DNA from: Acidihalobacter ferrooxydans
GTDB taxonomy: Bacteria > Pseudomonadota > Gammaproteobacteria > DSM-5130 > Acidihalobacteraceae
Reading direction: 5' to 3'
Assembly (NCBI RefSeq): GCF_001975725.1
Contig: NZ_CP019434.1
Location: 1 to 64,000 of the forward strand
Length of the DNA: 64,000 nucleotides
The notes under the pieces are model-generated. The model did no database searches and was not told where the DNA came from. It worked only from the letters and a program-made list of their open reading frames with translations. Of the stretch, positions 21,293 to 29,832 are shown piece by piece; positions within the stretch are counted from its first letter, which is position 1, and each line of letters opens with the position of its first letter. A program made the translations under genes and the position numbers.

Positions 21293-21523
21293 TCAAGCGT
21301 CTTCGGCCCAAAGCGATAACTGCAAGGATGCGCTCAGCGTGTGTACCTCCAGATTGCGGCTCGGATCGGCGCGTTCGATAACGAGGTAATCGCCGTCGGC
21401 CATGGAGATCAGCGGATGGTGCCAGACGCCGGGTGCAAGGTTGATTCCGCGTCCGCCGTCGATGACATAGGCGCGCACGTCTTCGGGCGCGGGGATGTCG
21501 CGCGCGGCGGCGCGTAGTCAATC
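21293..21523 (-). pseudogene. allA: Ureidoglycolate lyase remnant (3' part of allA)
   Basis: The readable part is about 76 codons ending at 21293. It contains PAPEDVRAYV, GRGINLAPGVWHHPLI, DGDYLVIERADPSRN and a short tail, which is the C-terminal half of AllA, the enzyme splitting ureidoglycolate to glyoxylate and urea. An in-frame TGA sits at about 21521-21523, and the N-terminal half of the family (around 90 residues) is absent. The remnant trails the ribose-type cassette in the same direction. It is read as a 5'-truncated pseudogene; a short functional peptide cannot be excluded. Confidence 0.75.
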
Positions 21524-21589
21524 GTGCGGCTTGCAAGCAGTACGCTGGTTGAGGGTTGTTGCACGCCGATCGGTCGTCGAGACTTTCGT

Positions 21590-22027
21590 TCAACTCGGCA
21601 GGATCACGCCTTTCTTGAGGATGATACAGCCGTACGGACGCTGTTCACCGGTTGCGACGATGGCATAGGCTTCCCGCGAGCGGCTATAGAACGCTTGGCG
21701 TTCGATGCCGCCGAGCGTGAATCGACCGGTCCCCTCGTGGAGATCGATAAGCGCCTGGCATTCTTGTTGGATATCGGGTATCTGCGCGGGTGTGCCGACC
21801 ACTTCCATGCGCAGTGCCGGCTGGTCTGCGAAACCGTCCAGCGGCATTAGTTGCAGGCATGCGTCCACTATTTCTGGCAGGTTTGCGCCATAGAGGCATA
21901 CTAGGCGCTGCGCCAAGGAGGCGGCTGGATAGTTGGCGTCGACGAGCACGATCTCATCGCCATGCCCCATCGATGCCAGCGCGTGGAGCAGGTCAGGCGT
22001 GTGCAGACGTGACAGGTTCTTGAGCAT
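21590..22027 (-). CDS. fucU: RbsD/FucU-family sugar mutarotase
   Basis: Interconverts anomers of fucose or ribose so that the imported sugar can be phosphorylated. 145 residues with LHALASMGHGDEIVLVDANYPA, the conserved histidine and aspartate-rich opening, and YAIVATGEQRPYGCIILKKGV at the C-terminus. It resembles FucU more than RbsD in length and ending. It is the last intact gene of the cassette rbsR-rbsK-rbsB-ATPase-rbsC-fucU, 56 bases after rbsC. Confidence 0.9.
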   Translation of the reverse strand: MLKNLSRLHTPDLLHALASMGHGDEIVLVDANYPAASLAQRLVCLYGANLPEIVDACLQLMPLDGFADQPALRMEVVGTPAQIPDIQQECQALIDLHEGTGRFTLGGIERQAFYSRSREAYAIVATGEQRPYGCIILKKGVILPS

Positions 22028-22083
22028 CGGAATGACTCCTGATGTGATTTACCGACGTATGTTGCGATTGCCGGACCTGCTCG

Positions 22084-23073
22084 CTAAACGGCGTGGTCGC
22101 GACGTTTGAGGTAGTCGAGCATCACGGCGAGCAGGATGACGAAGCCTTGCACCAGCTGGGTGTAGTACGGCGGCACGTTCAGTAGCACCAGGGCGTCGAG
22201 AATGGTCGCGATCAGCAGCGCGCCCATCACTGCGCCCCACACTGTGCCACGTCCGCCGAACAGGCTGACGCCGCCGATCACGACGGCGGCGATCGCGGTC
22301 AGCTCGTCGCCGCGGCCGGCGTTCGGATCGGCACTGCCCAGTTGCGCAGCGAAGACAATCCCGGCGATACCACTGCACAGGCCGCTGAAAGCATAGGCCG
22401 CAGTGCGCAGCTGGCGCACTGCGATGCCGGAACGGTAGGCGGCGATGCGGTTGCCGCCAACGGCGTAGATATGCTGTCCTGATGCAGTCTTGGCAAGCCA
22501 GAACCAGGCACCAACGATCACGCATACGGCGATCCAGACCTGCGCCGGCACACCCAGCAGTCGGGCCTGGCCTAGGGCATTGAAACCGTCTGCGTTGATG
22601 CTGATCGGATTGCCCTGGGTGATGATAAGGGTCAGGCTGCTGAAAATCGATAAACCCGCGAGTGTGGCAATGAAGTCGGTTACCCGCAGATAGTTGACCA
22701 CGGCGCCCTGCAGTGCACCGACGCCGCTGGTCGCGATCAACGCCCCAAGCAGGGCGAGCGGCCAGGGCAGGCCGAGACGGGCCATTAGCGTAGCCGCGAC
22801 GGCGCCGGAAAGTCCCGCCATCGCACCGACCGACAGGTCGATGCCCGCCACCAGAACGACAACCAGTTCGCCGATAGCCAGGAGCACGTACGGCGCGCTT
22901 TGCACGAGAATGCTGAACAGATTGGCCGTGGTCAGGAAATACGGCGTCGTCAGCGACAGGCCGACGACCAGCACGATGAAGCCGATCAGAACGCCGTTGT
23001 TGATAACGACGTGCTTGACGCGTTGCAAACCAACGAGCTTATCGACATCCGACGTTTTTGTGTGTATTCCCAT
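22084..23073 (-). CDS. rbsC: Ribose-type ABC transporter permease
   Basis: Inner-membrane permease of a CUT2-class sugar importer. 329 residues from the ATG at 23073. About eight to ten hydrophobic segments are visible, with the family block VVVLVAGIDLSVGAMAGLSG and, near the end, TAIAAVVIGGVSLFGGRGTVWG. The stop of the ATPase gene overlaps this start as TAATG. The substrate is probably a pentose or nucleoside; ribose is assumed because of the neighbouring ribokinase. Confidence 0.9.
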   Translation of the reverse strand: MGIHTKTSDVDKLVGLQRVKHVVINNGVLIGFIVLVVGLSLTTPYFLTTANLFSILVQSAPYVLLAIGELVVVLVAGIDLSVGAMAGLSGAVAATLMARLGLPWPLALLGALIATSGVGALQGAVVNYLRVTDFIATLAGLSIFSSLTLIITQGNPISINADGFNALGQARLLGVPAQVWIAVCVIVGAWFWLAKTASGQHIYAVGGNRIAAYRSGIAVRQLRTAAYAFSGLCSGIAGIVFAAQLGSADPNAGRGDELTAIAAVVIGGVSLFGGRGTVWGAVMGALLIATILDALVLLNVPPYYTQLVQGFVILLAVMLDYLKRRDHAV

Positions 23074-23864
23074 TATGCTTGCTGTCTCCCGAACAACATC
23101 GAACGTACTACTGCATCCTCGCCGAGCCCGGTAGGGGTGCCTTCCAGGGCCTTTGCGCCACGCGTCAGCACGACAATGCGATCTGCCACACGCCATACAT
23201 CGGCCATGGTGTGCGTGATCAGGATTACCGCCACGCCGTGCTCGGCCAGTCGGGCGATCAACTGCAGAATCGCTTCGTGTTCGCCGACGCCGACGGCGGC
23301 GGTCGGCTCATCCATGATGACCAGCTTGGCGTGCCAGTACACGGCTCGGGCGACCGCGACGGCCTGGCGCTGTCCGCCGGAAAGCTCCCCGACCGGCTGA
23401 TTCAGATCGGGGATGTGGATGTCGAGCTGCTCCAGTGCCTGCGTCGCTTCCTCGCGCATGCGTGCGCGATCGAGCATGGGCAACCCCAGGCGATGCTGGC
23501 GGAGTTCGCGACCGAGAAAGATGTTGGCGCCGACGTTGAGATTCTCTGCGAGGGCGAGGTCCTGGTATATCGTCTCGATACCGATTTCGCGCGCGTGGCG
23601 CGGATCGAACTGGCGCACCGCCTTGCCATCGAAGAGCATGCTTCCGCCGCTCGGTGGATGTGCGCCGGAGACTATTTTGATCAGCGTCGATTTGCCGGCG
23701 CCGTTGTCACCGAGCAAGGCGACGACTTCGCCTGCCCGCACGTCGAGGTCGACGTTCCTCAGCGCCTCGACGGCGCCGAAGCGCTTGGTGATGCCAGACA
23801 GCACCAGCAAGGGCTTTGCGGTGTTAGACACCGCAAAGCCCAGCCGTTCCAATCGCTTGTTCAT
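23073..23864 (-). CDS. Single-domain ABC ATPase of the sugar importer (FrcA-like)
   Basis: 263 residues with one nucleotide-binding domain: Walker [11 protein letters not shown]-loop, signature [12 protein letters not shown], Walker [13 protein letters not shown], and the switch histidine in LITHTM. E. coli RbsA fuses two such domains in about 500 residues; this is a half-size protein as in FrcA of the fructose importer FrcBCA, and presumably works as a homodimer. It lies between the periplasmic protein gene and rbsC with overlapping or near-overlapping ends. Confidence 0.9.
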   Translation of the reverse strand: MNKRLERLGFAVSNTAKPLLVLSGITKRFGAVEALRNVDLDVRAGEVVALLGDNGAGKSTLIKIVSGAHPPSGGSMLFDGKAVRQFDPRHAREIGIETIYQDLALAENLNVGANIFLGRELRQHRLGLPMLDRARMREEATQALEQLDIHIPDLNQPVGELSGGQRQAVAVARAVYWHAKLVIMDEPTAAVGVGEHEAILQLIARLAEHGVAVILITHTMADVWRVADRIVVLTRGAKALEGTPTGLGEDAVVRSMLFGRQQA

Positions 23865-23867
23865 CCA

Positions 23868-24785
23868 TCAGGCGCCCGGAGCCTTATCCATCATTAGAGG
23901 TACGGGTACGAACAATACGCCGTCCTGCAGATAGTGCTGGCCTGCTTCGATTGCCATGGCAACCATTTTCCCGGGCTGCTGGGCTACGCTCAGCGCGATT
24001 TTGCCTTCCTTGATCAACTTCTGCTGATAGGGGCTGTTACTGCCGACGATGACGATGAATGGCTTGTGCTGTGTGGAGGCGCTATCGATAGCCTTCATTG
24101 CACCGATGCCCATCTGTCCGTTTTCCGCATAAACGGCGTCGAGATTCGGATGAGCGATTAACACGTTGCGCATCACATTCAGGCCGTCTTCCCGGCTAAA
24201 GTTGGCAGTTTGACGGGCCACGATATGAATTCCCGGATGCTTTTTCAGCGCTGTTTCGCAACCGGCAGAGCGTTCGTTCGTGGCTGACGCACCCGGTATT
24301 CCAAGCAGCATGGCGATCTGGCCCTTTCCATGCAGGCGCTGACTGATGTAGTTGCAGGCCTGCTCGCCAGCCTGCACGTTGTCTGAGGCGAAGAACCCGA
24401 TTGCTTTCCCGGCGTCCGTCTTGCGGTCGACGAAGATCACCGGCACGCCGGCGCGGTTGGCTTCTTTCACCGCTGGACTCATCGCCGTCGCGTTGGTCGG
24501 GTTGATCAGCAGCAGGTTGACCTTGCGCGCGATCGCGGTGCGTACCTGGTTGGACTGCGTGGTCGAACTGTTATTGCCATCCAGCACCAGCAGTTTGACG
24601 CCGAGCCGTTTGGCTTCGGCCTGCGCACTGTTTTTCATGGTGACGAAATACGGGTTGTTCAGGGTCGAGAGCAGCAGCGCGAAGGTGTATTGCTGTGTCG
24701 CGGATGCGGCTATCGGTACCGCTGCAAATAGACCTGCCGCTGCGACCAGCAGACTGCGCAGGAACTTCTGTTTTAGCGTCTTCAT
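23868..24785 (-). CDS. rbsB: Sugar-binding periplasmic protein (RbsB type)
   Basis: 305 residues. The start KTLKQKFLRSLLVAAAGLF...ASA is a Sec signal peptide with likely cleavage near residue 29. The mature part has the type I periplasmic-binding fold blocks FALLLSTLNNPYFVTMKNSAQAEA-like, LLINPTNATAM, VIFVDRKT and AVYAENGQMGIGAM, typical of ribose-binding proteins. It delivers the sugar to the RbsC permease. A 54-bp gap separates it from rbsK, enough for an internal promoter or processing site. Confidence 0.92.
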   Translation of the reverse strand: MKTLKQKFLRSLLVAAAGLFAAVPIAASATQQYTFALLLSTLNNPYFVTMKNSAQAEAKRLGVKLLVLDGNNSSTTQSNQVRTAIARKVNLLLINPTNATAMSPAVKEANRAGVPVIFVDRKTDAGKAIGFFASDNVQAGEQACNYISQRLHGKGQIAMLLGIPGASATNERSAGCETALKKHPGIHIVARQTANFSREDGLNVMRNVLIAHPNLDAVYAENGQMGIGAMKAIDSASTQHKPFIVIVGSNSPYQQKLIKEGKIALSVAQQPGKMVAMAIEAGQHYLQDGVLFVPVPLMMDKAPGA

Positions 24786-24839
24786 GGTTACTCCTCCATT
24801 GATCGGGGCCTTCGGGCCCTGGTTGTTGGCCGTGTCGTT

Positions 24840-25733
24840 TCACAATGAAGCAAAACGTCGCAGCTCTTGTAGTGTCGGCAGTGAGGGTTGTGCGCCCGCG
24901 CGCGTGGCGGTAAGCGCGCCGGCCGCATTGGCCAACTCAATGGCGCGCGCCAGCGGCTGGCTGGCGCCCAATGCCCAGGTTAGCGCACCAACATAGGCAT
25001 CGCCGCAGGCGGTGGTATCAACGACATCGACCGCGAGTGCCGCGACTTGCCCGTGGCCGGATGGTCCGACCCAGACGGAACCTTTCTCGCCGAGGGTGAT
25101 GATTACGGTCGAGTGCCGCGTGCGCAGTCGACCGGCAAGTTGCAGGGCTTCGTCCGCGGTTTGCGGTGGGTCGACACCGAGCAGCACGCCGGTCTCGGTT
25201 TCGTTGACTACCAGGTAATCGAGCGCTTCGGAGAGCGCGGCAGGCAGCGCCATGGCGGGCGCCGCGTTGAGCACCACGCGGCCGCCGCCATGGCGGACCC
25301 GCTCGGCGGCGGTGGTGACCGAGTCCAGAGGAATTTCAAACTGCATCAGCAGCCAGTCGGTGCGCTCCAAATGTTCAGGCAGGCGCGCTGGCGTCAATTG
25401 TGCGTTTGCGCCTGGAGCAACCACGATGCGGTTCTGTCCGCCGCGTTCGACGGTAATGAAGGCCGCTCCGGTGGGGGTGTCGAGGCGCAGCAACTGGTCG
25501 AGCAGAAGCGGCTCGTGTTGCAGTGAAGCATAGAGTGCGTCGCCATAGGCGTCGTGCCCCAGACAGCCGATCATTTCGACCGGCGCGCCAAGGCGCGCCG
25601 CAGCGACCGCCTGATTCGCGCCCTTGCCGCCTGGGTGAAGTTGGTAATCTGAGCCGAGCACGGTTTCGCCGGCGCTGGGCGCCCGCTTGACGCTCACGGT
25701 TACGTCCATGTTGATACTGCCGATGACTTTCAT
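24840..25733 (-). CDS. rbsK: Ribokinase
   Basis: PfkB-family kinase phosphorylating D-ribose at O5. 297 residues with N-terminal GSINMDVTV, LHPGGKGANQAVAAARLG, and the C-terminal PfkB signature DTTACGDAYVGAL with the catalytic aspartate. Its ATG overlaps the stop of the regulator gene (ATGA), so regulator and kinase are translationally coupled. Together with the importer and mutarotase it makes a complete ribose (or nucleoside-derived ribose) uptake and activation route. Confidence 0.93.
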   Translation of the reverse strand: MKVIGSINMDVTVSVKRAPSAGETVLGSDYQLHPGGKGANQAVAAARLGAPVEMIGCLGHDAYGDALYASLQHEPLLLDQLLRLDTPTGAAFITVERGGQNRIVVAPGANAQLTPARLPEHLERTDWLLMQFEIPLDSVTTAAERVRHGGGRVVLNAAPAMALPAALSEALDYLVVNETETGVLLGVDPPQTADEALQLAGRLRTRHSTVIITLGEKGSVWVGPSGHGQVAALAVDVVDTTACGDAYVGALTWALGASQPLARAIELANAAGALTATRAGAQPSLPTLQELRRFASL

Positions 25734-26713
25734 GTCAAGGGTTCCTCTTGTGCCAGACGCCGTGTCGTGCCGCGTGCCACGTACTCCACGGGGAGTATCA
25801 AGTGCGTCGGTTCGCTGGTCTCGGTGTCGAGGCGGCGGCGGAGTAACTCGACGGCCCGACGGCCAATCGCGCGGACAGGTTGGCGCACCGTGCTGAGTGG
25901 CGGATCGACCAGTGTGGCCCAGGGAATGTCGTCAAATCCGATCAGCGAAATGTCTGCGGGGACGCGGCGGCCGTTGGCCTTGAGTACGCGCATCGCACCG
26001 ATCGCCACTGCGTCATTCGCGGCCACGACCAGCGTGGCATCGGTATGGAGCAGTTGCCTGACTGCCGCTTCGGGCAGTTCGCTGGAGTACGGCACTTCGA
26101 TGATCCACGCCGGTTGTCTGTCGCCCAGTTCGGCACAAAGCGCCTCGCGGCGCTGTCGCCCGCTGACTGAGCCGGCCGGTCCGGCGAGCAGGCCAATACG
26201 GTGATGCCCAAGTTCACGGACTTTGCGCGCGAGCAAACGCCCGCCATCACGATGATCGGCGCTGACGCTGTCGAACTCCGTGAGTTCGGGCCCGATGCGG
26301 TCGATGAGCACAGTAGGCCGATGGGGTTTGATGTCAGGTTGACGCGTTTCCGGAACCCAGACGATGCCGTCGACGCGTTGTTGAATTGCCGAAAGTGCCC
26401 GAACTTCGCTGTCGTTGCCGGTTACGCTGAGCATCAGGCCATAGCCGAGATCGCGCGCTGTTTCGGCTACCGTCTGGGCCAGCGCGGGAAAGAACGGATT
26501 GGCCAGGTCGGGTAACAGCAGACCCAACATGCGATGCCGCCCGGTACGAAGTGCCCGTGCCGATGCACTCGGGCGGTAGCCCAATGCGGTGACCTTGGCC
26601 TCGACCTTGGCGCGCGTTTTCGCAGAGACTGGTTTCGTATTATTGATAACGTAGGATACCGTTGCCGTGGAAACACCGGCCGCTTTGGCTACGTCTTCGA
26701 GCGTTGCGTACAT
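25730..26713 (-). CDS. rbsR: LacI-family transcriptional repressor (RbsR-like)
   Basis: 327 residues. The N-terminal helix-turn-helix TLEDVAKAAGVSTATVSYVINN is a textbook LacI DNA-binding head, followed by the hinge and a periplasmic-binding-type sensor domain. It is first in the sugar cassette. A perfect palindrome of LacI-operator type lies 15 bases upstream of its start, pointing to autorepression of the whole operon. The ligand is presumably ribose or a related sugar. Confidence 0.9.
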   Translation of the reverse strand: MYATLEDVAKAAGVSTATVSYVINNTKPVSAKTRAKVEAKVTALGYRPSASARALRTGRHRMLGLLLPDLANPFFPALAQTVAETARDLGYGLMLSVTGNDSEVRALSAIQQRVDGIVWVPETRQPDIKPHRPTVLIDRIGPELTEFDSVSADHRDGGRLLARKVRELGHHRIGLLAGPAGSVSGRQRREALCAELGDRQPAWIIEVPYSSELPEAAVRQLLHTDATLVVAANDAVAIGAMRVLKANGRRVPADISLIGFDDIPWATLVDPPLSTVRQPVRAIGRRAVELLRRRLDTETSEPTHLILPVEYVARGTTRRLAQEEPLT

Positions 26714-26727
26714 GGTGCGGCATGAAA

Positions 26728-26741
26728 GTTAATCGATTAAC
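26728..26741. promoter_or_regulatory. Palindromic operator, probable LacI/RbsR site
   Basis: GTTAATCGATTAAC is a perfect 14-bp palindrome with a central CG, the form bound by LacI-family repressors. It lies between the repressor start (26713) and the decayed nucleobase transporter gene on the other strand, so it may once have controlled both directions. Confidence 0.75.
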
Positions 26742-26826
26742 CATCGAGCTTAGCCGCAGTTCCCGGGAATGCAAGCGCGGGTGTGTTTCGTGAGATTCGG
26801 TCGGTTCAAAGCACGGGCCGAAGGCC

Positions 26827-27072
26827 TATGCGACCAGGCAGCACTATTGTTGGCCGGAGTCACGGTACTGGACCATGCACAACATTTTTGCCTTCTGGAT
26901 GGCAGATGTGCATAGCGTCGGCGGGTATGTGTTCGCCAACCTGCTTGGCCGCCCCGGCCAACAGGCGGGTGTGCCCTATGCCTTAAGTACCCGGTTGTCC
27001 TTCGGTGAGTGCGCGGCTGGCCAGGAGCCAATCGGTCTTTTAATCCTGATATTCCTTTGGGTGAGGCGATGA
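26827..27072 (+). pseudogene. NCS1 nucleobase:cation symporter remnant
   Basis: One frame reads ...PESRYWTMHNIFAFWMADVHSVGGYVFA, then jumps to NLLGRPGQQAGVPYALSTRLSFG before degenerating. Both pieces resemble the N-terminal part of NCS1 transporters (uracil, allantoin, cytosine permeases): the WMxxVHSVGGY motif of helix 1, and the loop before helix 3 with GRPGQ...GVP...RxSFG. The intervening helix is deleted and the rest of the roughly 450-residue protein is gone. It is transcribed away from rbsR. No other gene is seen from 26714 to 27287. Confidence 0.65.
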
Positions 27073-27192
27073 TTGCGTAGTGTTGGATTCATAGGGGTAT
27101 TTCTTCAGCGAATGGCAGCGTTGCGCTATGCCCGAACGAAGAAACAATCTGTGGATTAAAAAGATCAAGCAAGGATGTCTTTTCTAGACATG

Positions 27193-28832
27193 ATGTTTTG
27201 ACCTGCCCAACCTCAACGCACGTGGGTTATGTTGGGGTGGGTTGGGAAATCACTCCCGCCACAGAGCCACATTGAGGAGGACAGGTCATGAAAGAGGATA
27301 GCGCAAACCAGACTTCGGCACCGATCGTGACGGAGCGATATGCCGCCTACGTCGGACTGGACGTTCACAAGGACACGATTGCGGTGGCGGTCGCCCTGCC
27401 AGGGCGCGATGAACCCCTGTACCGGGGAGAGATCGCCCATGAGCCGAAGAAGGTGAGCCGATGGCTGGATCGCCTGAGCGCCGAGTTCGAGGGCGCCTTG
27501 TTGCAGTTTTGCTATGAGGCCGGCCCGTGTGGTTACGGATTGTATCGGCGGCTGGTCGCGGCGGGGCATGACTGTCAGGTGGTGGCGCCTTCGCTGATTC
27601 CGAAGAAGGCGGGCGAGCGGGTCAAGACCGACCGCCGTGATGCGCTGAAGCTGGCGCGGCTGTTACGGGCTGGCGAACTGACGCCGGTGTGGGTGCCGGA
27701 AGCCGAGCAGGAAGCGATGCGGGATCTGACGCGGGCGCGGGACGACATGAAGGGTCAGGAGCGCAAGGCACGCCAGCAGCTCAACGGATTTTTGTTGCGC
27801 CACGGGCATCACTGGCCCACGGGCAAGACACGCTGGACGGCGACCCACTTCAACTGGATGGCATCGATCCGCTTCGATCAACCCTGGCTGCAGGTGGTGC
27901 TGCAGGAGTACATCGACGCGGTCAAGGCCGCCTCTCGACGCGTGGCCGATCTTACCGCCCAATTGATGCAGGCCCTGCCGAACTGGTCATTGGCCCCGGT
28001 GGTGGATGCGCTGGTGGCCTTGCGCGGCATCGACACACTGGCCGCCATCGTGCTGTTGGCGGAGCTTGGCGATATCAGCCGCTTCGAGTCACCCAAACAG
28101 CTCATGGCCTACCTGGGGCGGGTGCCGAGTGAACACAGCAGCGGCGGCCGACGACGCCAGGGCGCGATCACCCTGACCGGCAATGCCCATGCGCGCCGCA
28201 TGCTGGTGGAGTGTGCCTGGAGCTATCGGTTCCCGGCGCGTCAGACGATGCACCTCAAACGCAAGGCCAAAGCGGCCCCGGAACAGGCCAAGGCGATCGC
28301 CTGGCGGGCACAGAAAAGACTCTGTGGCCGCTACCGCACCCTGACCCAGGCGGGCAAGAACGTCAAACGGGTGTGCGTGGCGATCGCCCGTGAGCTGGCC
28401 GGCTTCATCTGGGACATCGTGCGCCAGGAGATGCCCCGCCTCGGGGCCGGGAACGGCATGGTGGCACGATGAGCATGTGGCGCACGCCACACGCATTACC
28501 GTAGAGGAGGCACGACAGGCGCCTTGACTCAGGGTCTGCCCGGCCGGTGTGGAGAATCCTTGTTTGGGTTATACCGGCATCGGCCATGACGGGACGATCT
28601 CACACGAGCCTCCCGGCCGATGATCCCTGACGCTAGAGAAAGGCCAGCTCCGCGACGCAGTGAAGTCAGGTGGTCACCAATCCACGTATATCAGCATGAT
28701 CCACCGTCGCAATCTGCCGTACAGGCCCTGAGCCAAGGCGCTTGACATGACAGTGGGAGCAGACGAAATGAACAGGCAAACACCATGAGGCAACGTCAGT
28801 AGTGATGCCCACCGCTTGACAGGTCAAAACAT
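27193..28832 (+). mobile_element. IS110-family (IS1111-type) insertion sequence
   Basis: A transposase gene (27288-28472) sits between inverted 13-bp ends: ATGTTTTGACCTG at 27193-27205 and its reverse complement CAGGTCAAAACAT at 28820-28832. Subterminal inverted repeats of this sort mark the IS1111 group of the IS110 family. The right non-coding end is repeated once more to 29115, so the outer right boundary could be either copy. The noncoding DNA after the transposase is where IS1111-group elements are expected to encode their guide (bridge) RNA. Confidence 0.8.
27288..28472 (+). CDS. IS110-family transposase (DEDD recombinase)
   Basis: 394 residues. The N-terminal RuvC-like domain shows the DEDD residues D25 (GLDVHK), E77 (CYEAGPCGYGLYR), D115 and D118 (KTDRRDALKLARL). 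The C-terminal transposase domain (LRGIDTLAAIVLLAELGDISRF, SSGGRRRQGAITLTGNAHARR) carries the conserved serine region used for strand cleavage. Full length for the family and undamaged, so probably active. AGGAGGACAGGTC provides the ribosome-binding site. Confidence 0.96.
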   Translation: MKEDSANQTSAPIVTERYAAYVGLDVHKDTIAVAVALPGRDEPLYRGEIAHEPKKVSRWLDRLSAEFEGALLQFCYEAGPCGYGLYRRLVAAGHDCQVVAPSLIPKKAGERVKTDRRDALKLARLLRAGELTPVWVPEAEQEAMRDLTRARDDMKGQERKARQQLNGFLLRHGHHWPTGKTRWTATHFNWMASIRFDQPWLQVVLQEYIDAVKAASRRVADLTAQLMQALPNWSLAPVVDALVALRGIDTLAAIVLLAELGDISRFESPKQLMAYLGRVPSEHSSGGRRRQGAITLTGNAHARRMLVECAWSYRFPARQTMHLKRKAKAAPEQAKAIAWRAQKRLCGRYRTLTQAGKNVKRVCVAIARELAGFIWDIVRQEMPRLGAGNGMVAR

Positions 28833-28836
28833 ATCA
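28554..28836 (+). ncRNA. Candidate bridge-RNA region of the IS1111-type element
   Basis: IS110-family recombinases use a structured RNA encoded in a noncoding end of the element; in the IS1111 group it is placed downstream of the transposase. This 283-bp block is the only noncoding segment of suitable length and contains a strong stem-loop at 28578-28622 plus further complementary stretches. Strand and ends are inferred. The second unit (28837-29119) would carry an identical candidate. Confidence 0.4.
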
Positions 28837-29119
28837 GAATCCTTGTTTGGGTTATACCGGCATCGGCCATGACGGGACGATCTCACACGAGCCTCCCGGC
28901 CGATGATCCCTGACGCTAGAGAAAGGCCAGCTCCGCGACGCAGTGAAGTCAGGTGGTCACCAATCCACGTATATCAGCATGATCCACCGTCGCAATCTGC
29001 CGTACAGGCCCTGAGCCAAGGCGCTTGACATGACAGTGGGAGCAGACGAAATGAACAGGCAAACACCATGAGGCAACGTCAGTAGTGATGCCCACCGCTT
29101 GACAGGTCAAAACATATCA
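28554..29119. repeat. Perfect 283-bp tandem direct repeat, two units (IS right end)
   Basis: 28554-28836 and 28837-29119 read the same: each starts GAATCCTTGTTTGGG and ends CAGGTCAAAACATATCA. The unit is the noncoding right end of the insertion sequence including its terminal inverted repeat. Inside each unit CATCGGCC (28578) pairs with GGCCGATG (28615-28622) around a loop, as expected of a structured RNA. No reading frame of note. Confidence 0.9.
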
Positions 29120-29280
29120 ACCCGCATGTTTCAAATTTCTGCCGATCTCGCGGGTCACTTGATTCTACAAGGGATATTTCATCAGTCGACCGTCATCACT
29201 GATACGCGGCTCCTTCGGGAATTTCCTTGTGAAAACAAGATCCGACGTGACGCCGGCATTCGTGATGAAACATCCGGGTT
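29119..29280 (-). repeat. Family A MITE-like repeat, copy 4
   Basis: 162 bp with near-perfect 15-bp inverted ends: AACCCGCATGTTTCA at 29119-29133 and TGAAACATCCGGGTT at 29266-29280 (14 of 15 pair). It has the same orientation as the copy at 15106. The duplicated right end of the insertion sequence stops exactly where this repeat begins. No gene is evident from 29281 to 29435. Confidence 0.85.
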
Positions 29281-29435
29281 GATGGAAATCTGCGTTCAAT
29301 GCCGGTTTTCGAGTCGGATGACCTCTGGACATATACGGGCGTATGTCGCCCTGCGCGATTCGGTGGTTTCCTGTGATACTCTGCCTCACGGTATGGGGCC
29401 ACACGAACGGCGGTCTCCAGCAGTGGAACTCTTGC

Positions 29436-29810
29436 ATGTTCTGGTTGCTCAAATTGCATGTCGCGAGCGCGTTGCTGTCGATTAGCGGTTTCGCGCTGCG
29501 TGGTATCTGGATGCTGCGCGGCTCCTCGCTGTTGCAGGCGCGTGCGACCAGGGTGCTGCCACACATCGTCGATACGTTTTTGCTGGCGAGCGGCGTCGGG
29601 CTGGTTTTCACTTTGCATCTGTATCCCACGCAGCAACCGTGGCTGGCTGCCAAGCTGGTCGGGCTGGTGTTTTACATCGTGCTCGGCATGATCGCGCTCA
29701 AGCGCGGCCGCACGCGCGGCATTCGCGCGGGGGCCTGGGTTGCCGCGATCGCGGTGTTTTTCTATATCCTGGCCGTGGCGGCGACCAAGCAGGTTGTGCC
29801 GCTCAGCTAA
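29436..29810 (+). CDS. SirB2-like small membrane protein
   Basis: 124 residues from ATG 29436 (MFWLLKLHVASALLS); an upstream in-frame ATG at 29343 would add a poorly hydrophobic tail. Four membrane helices are visible, and the pattern LKLHVASALLSISGFALRG...LPHIVDTFLLASGVGL...LAAKLVGLVFYIVLG fits the SirB2 family, which was named from a Salmonella gene and has no established biochemical role. It is 22 bases ahead of a hemerythrin gene in the same direction. Confidence 0.85.
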   Translation: MFWLLKLHVASALLSISGFALRGIWMLRGSSLLQARATRVLPHIVDTFLLASGVGLVFTLHLYPTQQPWLAAKLVGLVFYIVLGMIALKRGRTRGIRAGAWVAAIAVFFYILAVAATKQVVPLS

Positions 29811-29832
29811 ATTCGCAAACCGGGAACACATC

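Noticed and set aside
28554-29119. CRISPR-like or satellite array
   Set aside because: Only two long identical units with no spacers; they are the duplicated end of the insertion sequence.
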